Shown: positions 59,401-60,000 of the stretch, piece by piece | How the letters are laid out: each line of letters begins with the position of its first letter | Position numbering within the stretch: position 1 is the stretch's first letter | Source: Phoronis australis | Taxonomy: Eukaryota > Phoronida > Phoronidae | NCBI GenBank assembly: GCA_002633005.1 | Contig: NMRA01000103.1 | Location: forward strand, 777,612 to 837,611 | Reading direction: 5' to 3' | DNA: 60,000 nt | The notes under the pieces: model-generated | Told to the model about the DNA's origin: nothing | Seen by the model: the letters and a program-made list of their open reading frames with translations, nothing else | Databases searched by the model: none | Made by a program: the position numbers and the translations under genes

Positions 59401-59543
59401 CCAGTCCGATCGTTTGTCCATGTGCAGGTGTTCTGCTCAAAGTCACAACTGCCTGGTGGTGGGCAAGCACCATCCGTAAGCAGGACGTCGTCAATGGCAA
59501 TGTCACCTTGGTAACCGTTACCGCGGATTCCCTCAAAAACAAT
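23335..59543 (-). CDS. MALRD1: Giant MAM/LDLa/EGF transmembrane protein, MALRD1 (Diet1)-like, 5' incomplete
   Basis: Twenty-eight minus-strand exons, all joining in phase, give about 4,670 residues from one partial MAM domain to the stop. Order: partial MAM, then MAM domains 1-22 (counted from the right edge) interleaved with 15 LDLa modules, three LDLa modules in a row, an EGF-like module, a single helix and a tail of about 70 residues. MAM landmarks (CDFE...C.W start, DHT, GxYMYIE, FWYHMYG, [18 protein letters not shown]) are clear. Vertebrate MALRD1/Diet1 is an intestinal membrane protein affecting FGF15/19 output and bile-acid balance; human MALRD1 is about half this length. The family call rests on domain order and C-terminus. 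Any MAM-LDLa paralogue is the alternative. No start codon or signal peptide lies in the window. Confidence 0.85.
24066..24113 (-). CDS. MALRD1: MALRD1-like tail exon (constitutive, 48 bp)
   Basis: Acceptor atttcag, donor GGAGCT|gtaagt, phase 0 on both sides. Encodes [16 protein letters not shown]. The other two frames hit stops early, so the phase is unambiguous. Confidence 0.85.
24806..24872 (-). CDS. MALRD1: MALRD1-like alternative tail exon B (NPAY)
   Basis: Acceptor tttaaag, donor ACGGAT|gtaagt, phase 2 in and 0 out (67 bp). Encodes [20 protein letters not shown] then TD. It completes the Lys codon left by the membrane exon and runs into 24066-24113 in frame. It cannot follow exon A in frame. 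It is probably mutually exclusive with exon A; the intron between them is 57 nt. Confidence 0.75.
24930..25008 (-). CDS. MALRD1: MALRD1-like alternative tail exon A (NPVY)
   Basis: Acceptor caacag, donor AACGAT|gtaagc, phase 2 in and 0 out (79 bp). Encodes [20 protein letters not shown] then VDSFND. It uses the same entry and exit phases as exon B. Confidence 0.8.
25357..25453 (-). CDS. MALRD1: MALRD1-like exon: transmembrane helix
   Basis: Acceptor atttcag, donor CAAAA|gtacga, phase 1 in and 2 out. Encodes [20 protein letters not shown] then [12 protein letters not shown], a hydrophobic span of about 23 residues followed by basic stop-transfer residues. This gives a type I topology with the C-terminal tail in the cytosol. 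Confidence 0.93.
26079..26228 (-). CDS. MALRD1: MALRD1-like exon: EGF-like module
   Basis: Acceptor ttgtag, donor ACTCCCC|gtgagt, phase 1-1. Encodes [20 protein letters not shown], then [14 protein letters not shown]; the cysteine spacing is EGF-like. It lies next to the membrane helix, as in MALRD1. Confidence 0.88.
26229..27353. other. Intron, no other feature apart from the microsatellite
   Basis: AT-rich intronic sequence between the EGF exon and the last LDLa exon. No further exon-like open frame or repeat was recognised. Confidence 0.5.
26286..26343. repeat. GGT/GAT trinucleotide microsatellite
   Basis: GATGATGATGATGGTGGTGG followed by further GGT and GAT triplets, in the intron 5' of the EGF exon. 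Confidence 0.9.
27354..27476 (-). CDS. MALRD1: MALRD1-like exon: LDLa module (third of three in a row)
   Basis: Acceptor tgctgcag, donor TGCACAA|gtgagt, phase 1-1. Encodes [20 protein letters not shown] then [17 protein letters not shown]; the acidic D...DES calcium site is present. Confidence 0.92.
27868..28023 (-). CDS. MALRD1: MALRD1-like exon: LDLa module (second of three)
   Basis: Acceptor tttttcag, donor GGATGTC|gtaagt, phase 1-1. Encodes [20 protein letters not shown] then [16 protein letters not shown]. Confidence 0.93.
28541..28675 (-). CDS. MALRD1: MALRD1-like exon: LDLa module (first of three)
   Basis: Acceptor agctacag, donor ACAAGAG|gtaggt, phase 1-1. Encodes [20 protein letters not shown] then [16 protein letters not shown]. 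Confidence 0.93.
29415..29715. repeat. Dispersed repeat, copy 1 (intact relative)
   Basis: Similar to 30725-31250: both have GGGGTAATMAAACAA, CTTCTCAG-like and GTTACACAGTCCAACTGGGA blocks in the same order and spacing. In the second copy the spacing is broken by a MITE. It lies in the intron 28676-30128, which otherwise shows nothing recognised. Confidence 0.7.
30129..30333 (-). CDS. MALRD1: MALRD1-like exon: end of MAM 22
   Basis: Acceptor aaaccag, donor GGAGGTG|gtgagt, phase 0 in and 1 out. Contains [20 protein letters not shown] then DVSFTEEC, the typical MAM C-terminal strand with its closing Cys. Confidence 0.93.
30725..31250. repeat. Dispersed repeat, copy 2, with nested MITE
   Basis: Relative of 29415-29715, interrupted at about 30784-31030 by a foldback MITE. 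Confidence 0.7.
30784..31030. mobile_element. Foldback MITE, TIR GGGCC-TTCCAAGAAA
   Basis: The left end GGGCCTTGTTCCAAGAAATC and the right end, reversed, GGGCCCGTTCCAAGAAACTG form a terminal inverted repeat around 247 bp of TTAAGTCTTA-rich sequence. A shorter relative is at 38153-38275. Confidence 0.8.
31308..31459 (-). CDS. MALRD1: MALRD1-like exon: middle of MAM 22
   Basis: Acceptor tttacag, donor TTGAAG|gtatgg, phase 1 in and 0 out. Encodes [20 protein letters not shown] and then [12 protein letters not shown], a divergent form of the FWYHMYG strand. Confidence 0.9.
31460..32012. other. Intron, nothing recognised
   Basis: AT-rich sequence with no exon-like frame or clear repeat. Confidence 0.5.
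32013..32141 (-). CDS. MALRD1: MALRD1-like exon: start of MAM 22
   Basis: Acceptor caccaag, donor GGCACAG|gtgggt, phase 1-1. Encodes [20 protein letters not shown] then SDHTTGTG; spacing to the second Cys is slightly longer than usual. Confidence 0.9.
32142..32813. other. Intron with a diverged dispersed repeat
   Basis: About 32480-32600 resembles 24655-24780 (shared GACATTTGTTTTCAC, CTACTCAAATCG and related blocks in order), so both introns hold a copy of an unnamed repeat. Nothing else is seen. Confidence 0.5.
32814..32939 (-). CDS. MALRD1: MALRD1-like exon: LDLa before MAM 22
   Basis: Acceptor tctag, donor GGCTGCA|gtgagt, phase 1-1. Encodes [20 protein letters not shown] then [16 protein letters not shown]. 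Confidence 0.93.
32940..33803. other. Intron, nothing recognised
   Basis: No open frame with splice sites, no clear repeat. Confidence 0.5.
33804..33947 (-). CDS. MALRD1: MALRD1-like exon: end of MAM 21
   Basis: Acceptor ttcccag, donor TATCCAT|gtaggg, phase 1-1. Encodes [20 protein letters not shown] then DIAFTGC. Confidence 0.94.
34025..34260. repeat. Dispersed repeat shared with MASTL intron
   Basis: Blocks such as GGTTACGTAGGACCTTATT and TAGAATTTGATTTTTGAC match 11890-12020 (GGTTATGTAGGTCCTTATT and TAGAATTTGATTGTTGAC) in the same order. It is a diverged repeat present in introns of both genes. Confidence 0.65.
34506..34700 (-). CDS. MALRD1: MALRD1-like exon: middle of MAM 21
   Basis: Acceptor tcactag, donor ATCAGTG|gtacgt, phase 1-1. 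Encodes [20 protein letters not shown] then [18 protein letters not shown]. Confidence 0.94.
34701..35567. other. Intron, nothing recognised
   Basis: A plus-strand open frame at 35046-35360 has no family features and lies in antisense intronic sequence. Confidence 0.5.
35568..35708 (-). CDS. MALRD1: MALRD1-like exon: start of MAM 21
   Basis: Acceptor attgtag, donor AGCAAAG|gtatgg, phase 1-1. Encodes [20 protein letters not shown] then [15 protein letters not shown]. Confidence 0.94.
35828..36020. repeat. Tandem repeat, 38-bp unit x 5
   Basis: The unit runs from CATATGCACTGCTTAACATG through CCTGTTGTACACGGAGAA, five copies in a row, nearly identical; the third has a 3-bp insertion. Intronic, with no spacers, so not CRISPR-like. 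Confidence 0.95.
36605..36757 (-). CDS. MALRD1: MALRD1-like exon: LDLa before MAM 21
   Basis: Acceptor tttccag, donor CAGTGCG|gtatgt, phase 1-1. A Pro/Thr linker ([10 protein letters not shown]) then [20 protein letters not shown] and [15 protein letters not shown]. Confidence 0.94.
37203..37290 (-). CDS. MALRD1: MALRD1-like exon: end of MAM 20
   Basis: Acceptor attgcag, donor CCAGGAA|gtaagt, phase 0 in and 1 out. Encodes [20 protein letters not shown] then SMTLGC. Confidence 0.93.
37861..38040 (-). CDS. MALRD1: MALRD1-like exon: middle of MAM 20 (FWYHM)
   Basis: Acceptor cttctag, donor TATGAG|gtaatt, phase 0-0. Encodes [20 protein letters not shown] and continues to NGQDYE. Confidence 0.93.
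38153..38275. mobile_element. Foldback MITE, short relative of 30784-31030
   Basis: GGGCCTTTCCAAGAAACTGA at the left and, reversed, TTCCAAGAAAACTGACTTCG at the right. Same terminal motif as 30784-31030 with a smaller centre. Confidence 0.75.
38612..38709 (-). CDS. MALRD1: MALRD1-like exon: MAM 20, GYFMYIE block
   Basis: Acceptor tccagg/GTTACTTC, donor TGCACG|gtgagt, phase 1 in and 0 out. Encodes [20 protein letters not shown] and ends at SADCT. Confidence 0.93.
38881..39016. mobile_element. Foldback MITE, TIR GGGCCCATGACCACAAAATTTT
   Basis: The left end GGGCCCATGACCACAAAATT pairs with the reversed right end GGGGCTCGTGACCACCAAAA. The total is about 136 bp. A single-ended relative is near 24540 (GGTCCGAGACCAAAAAGTTT). 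Confidence 0.75.
39359..39521 (-). CDS. MALRD1: MALRD1-like exon: start of MAM 20
   Basis: Acceptor ttttccag, donor GACAAAG|gtagtg, phase 0 in and 1 out. It opens PGVCKNYVN, supplying the last Cys of the preceding LDLa, then [20 protein letters not shown]. An intron splitting the LDLa/MAM joint here is in phase 0 rather than the phase 1 used elsewhere. Confidence 0.92.
39522..40065. other. Intron, nothing recognised
   Basis: AT-rich, no exon-like frame or repeat. Confidence 0.5.
40066..40286 (-). CDS. MALRD1: MALRD1-like exon: end of MAM 19 plus LDLa
   Basis: Acceptor ttttgcag, donor GAAATG|gtgcgt, phase 1 in and 0 out. Encodes [20 protein letters not shown], then [20 protein letters not shown] and [15 protein letters not shown]. 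The final LDLa Cys comes from the next exon. Confidence 0.93.
40731..40943 (-). CDS. MALRD1: MALRD1-like exon: middle of MAM 19
   Basis: Acceptor ttgacag, donor GGTTCAG|gtcagt, phase 1-1. Encodes [20 protein letters not shown] (the FWYHMYG strand as YYNMNG) and [15 protein letters not shown]. Confidence 0.93.
40944..42471. other. Intron, mainly unannotated apart from a minisatellite
   Basis: Contains the 27-bp minisatellite at 41835-42042. Otherwise AT-rich. A short MAM-like reading ([11 protein letters not shown], about 42360-42400, minus strand) is present but cannot be spliced in phase. Confidence 0.5.
41835..42042. repeat. 27-bp minisatellite, 7.7 units, each with TCACGTGA
   Basis: The unit reads ATGTTGGTCACATCACGTGA then CTGCCAA, nearly perfect (one T for G change at about 41961). 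Each unit carries the palindromic E-box TCACGTGA inside GTCACATCACGTGAC. The 9-codon reading MLVTSRDCQ is a by-product of the 27-bp period, not a gene. Confidence 0.95.
42472..42657 (-). CDS. MALRD1: MALRD1-like exon: start of MAM 19
   Basis: Acceptor ctttgcag, donor AGCTCAG|gtgtgt, phase 1-1. Encodes [20 protein letters not shown], then a divergent region and WYLYADSSG in place of [10 protein letters not shown]. The usual DHT block is not obvious, so this MAM is diverged. Confidence 0.88.
42658..43265. other. Intron, nothing recognised
   Basis: No exon-like frame on the minus strand, no clear repeat. Confidence 0.5.
43266..43521 (-). CDS. MALRD1: MALRD1-like exon: end of MAM 18 plus LDLa
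   Basis: Acceptor tctcacag, donor AGCTGTG|gtatgt, phase 0 in and 1 out. Encodes [20 protein letters not shown], a Pro/Thr/Ser linker, and [20 protein letters not shown] then [17 protein letters not shown]. Confidence 0.94.
43522..44262. other. Intron, nothing recognised
   Basis: AT-rich, no features supported. Confidence 0.5.
44263..51432 (-). CDS. MALRD1: MALRD1-like giant exon: MAM 6 end to MAM 18 with 8 LDLa
   Basis: A single uninterrupted 7,170-bp exon (2,390 codons), acceptor tcattgcag, donor GCAAAA|gtaagt, phase 0-0. It starts with the tail of MAM 6 ([18 protein letters not shown]). MAM 7-10 follow back to back (first Cys near 51300, 50747, 50265, 49783). Then eight LDLa-MAM pairs follow (MAM starts near 49160, 48540, 47880, 47265, 46620, 45988, 45350, 44694), about 630 bp apart. 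LDLa modules keep [12 protein letters not shown] calcium-site residues. The MAM 18 start reads [11 protein letters not shown], lacking the first two cysteines. The antisense open frames over this exon are shadows. Confidence 0.96.
51433..53549. other. Intron holding a 1.25-kb dispersed repeat
   Basis: The intron between two MAM 6 exons. The repeat at 51535-52800 fills most of its right-hand side on the map; the remainder (52800-53549) shows only poly-A-rich stretches and a small inverted repeat near 52972-53018 (GTGCTTTGAATTCGTGTAAC and its partner). Confidence 0.6.
51535..52800 (+). repeat. Dispersed repeat with CTCF-core-like motifs, copy 2
   Basis: It starts CAAGAGCAATGCGAAGCATT (51540) and ends in a near-perfect hairpin GCACCCACATAT/ATATGTGGGCGC (52771-52796). 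Internal motifs include CCACTAGATGGCG (51628), CCAATAGGGGGCGCA (51774), CCACTAGGAGGCGCC (51922), CCATTAGGTGGCACA (52069), CCAATAGATGGC (52129), TCACTAGGGGGCACA (52213), CCACAAGGAGGTGCC (52324) and CAACTAGATGGCAC (52481). No coding potential. The second copy is inverted at 21468-22645. The class is unknown; the terminal hairpin could suggest a Helitron-type or other hairpin-ended element. Confidence 0.8.
53550..53737 (-). CDS. MALRD1: MALRD1-like exon: middle of MAM 6
   Basis: Acceptor tcttcag, donor GGACAG|gttagt, phase 1 in and 0 out. Encodes [20 protein letters not shown] and [16 protein letters not shown]. Confidence 0.95.
53738..54386. other. Intron, nothing recognised
   Basis: No exon-like frames or clear repeats. 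Confidence 0.5.
54387..57311 (-). CDS. MALRD1: MALRD1-like large exon: MAM 1 middle to MAM 6 start with 3 LDLa
   Basis: A 2,925-bp exon (975 codons), acceptor ttaatag, donor CGGCCAG|gtcagt, phase 1-1. Order: rest of MAM 1 ([27 protein letters not shown]), LDLa, MAM 2 ([13 protein letters not shown], near 56855), LDLa, MAM 3 ([11 protein letters not shown], near 56235), LDLa, MAM 4 ([10 protein letters not shown], near 55566), MAM 5 ([10 protein letters not shown], near 55050), start of MAM 6 ([10 protein letters not shown], near 54570). MAM 4-5-6 are adjacent without LDLa. Confidence 0.96.
57523..59188. mobile_element. Non-autonomous TTAA-type DNA transposon, 1.66 kb
   Basis: TTAA (57523-57526) is followed by AGGAGAATGCCACCC; at the other end GGGTGGCATGCTCCT is followed by TTAA (59185-59188). 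The ends are a 15-bp terminal inverted repeat with one mismatch. TTAA duplication is typical of piggyBac-type insertion. Inside, a minus-strand frame (57928-58137, [20 protein letters not shown]) looks somewhat coding but matches no known transposase. It fills most of the intron 57312-59311. Confidence 0.7.
59312..59543 (-). CDS. MALRD1: MALRD1-like exon: partial MAM end and start of MAM 1
   Basis: Acceptor tttttcag, donor TCAGCTG|gtacgt, phase 0 in and 1 out. Encodes [20 protein letters not shown], then [20 protein letters not shown] and DHTQGTSA. The gene continues past the right edge, so signal peptide and start are not seen. Confidence 0.95.
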
Positions 59544-59689
59544 CTGAAAAAAATTTGTGAAGCGCAAAACTTAAATTACAGTTCACACGACGGAGTGAAA
59601 GAAACTATAATACAAAACTGCTATGTTTGATAAAAGTAAATTCTTCCTGAGCCATCAGGCAGTGGGTCCATTTCAATCTAGCTGGTTTC

Positions 59690-59890
59690 TGCACATGAGG
59701 CGGCCGAGTCTTTTTAACTTCGCCTTTTTGGGATGCTAGTCCATGACATGTTACTTCCCGTTCATGGCCAGTAATCATCTATAGCTGAGTAGACTGAAGC
59801 AATGTGGTTCAATTGCCTCGCACAAGGACACAACCACATGGCTGCAGTAGGAAGGGATGTAAAACACGACCTCCACACTAACCAATGAGC
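59690..59890 (-). repeat. Degenerate SINE-like tail
   Basis: On the minus strand, GTTGTGTCCTTGTGCGAGGC followed by AATTGAACCACATTGCTTCAGTC and TACTCAGCTATAGATGATTACTGGCC resembles the widespread SINE/LINE-shared tail TTGTGTCCTTGGGCAAGGCACTTAA...TACCCAGCTGTAAATGAGTAC known from several invertebrate deuterostomes. It is diverged and the head was not found. Confidence 0.5.
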
Positions 59891-60000
59891 CACACTGGTC
59901 CAATACAATGGCAATTTGAAATATTGCGTGAAGCTGAAACTGCTATAACCGAATATCATCTGTGGTTTTCCACGATAGCCTAAGGTTTACGAAGCACTTT

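Overview
This is animal nuclear DNA. Genes are split by GT-AG introns of about 60 bp to 2 kb, exon phases join cleanly, and most of the rest is decayed transposons, MITEs and minisatellites. The two main genes are metazoan families. Gene content and a degenerate SINE-like tail suggest an invertebrate deuterostome (lancelet or hemichordate grade), but the species cannot be fixed from sequence alone. Single N characters occur at 13136 and 17502; the second marks a probable assembly defect.

Layout. (1) 1-1585, minus strand: a decayed hAT/ZNF862-like transposase-derived gene running off the left edge. (2) About 4400-5330, minus strand: a dead mariner transposase. (3) 6930-19241, plus strand: the Greatwall kinase gene MASTL. 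Thirteen coding exons were found; the first coding exon was not. One 114-bp kinase exon appears twice (17127-17240 and 17861-17974) inside a nearly identical segment of about 0.7 kb whose junction is the N. (4) 19242-23334: the MASTL 3' UTR, a 1.2-kb repeat and the 3' UTR of the next gene; the two genes are tail to tail. (5) 23335-59543, minus strand: a giant MAM/LDL-receptor-class-A/EGF transmembrane protein of the MALRD1 (Diet1) type. It has 28 recognisable exons, about 4,670 residues in the window, and its 5' end lies beyond the right edge.

MASTL is a cell-cycle kinase of the ENSA/ARPP19-PP2A-B55 mitotic switch. The MALRD1-like gene encodes a type I membrane protein whose ectodomain holds 22 complete MAM domains plus one partial, 18 LDLa modules and one EGF module, followed by a helix and a short tail rich in NPxY motifs. 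The two genes show no functional link. By general knowledge both human orthologues lie on 10p12, so their adjacency may be old linkage.

Most notable: two tail exons of the MALRD1-like gene look mutually exclusive (24930-25008 and 24806-24872). They have the same phases, each carries an NPxY motif, the intron between them is only 57 nt, and joining both breaks the frame. Also notable are two huge intron-free exons (2.9 and 7.2 kb) in a gene otherwise made of small exons, an alternating two-type (A/B) LDLa-MAM repeat, a dispersed repeat with CTCF-core-like motifs at roughly nucleosome spacing, a 27-bp minisatellite built on TCACGTGA, and several MITEs with clear terminal inverted repeats.
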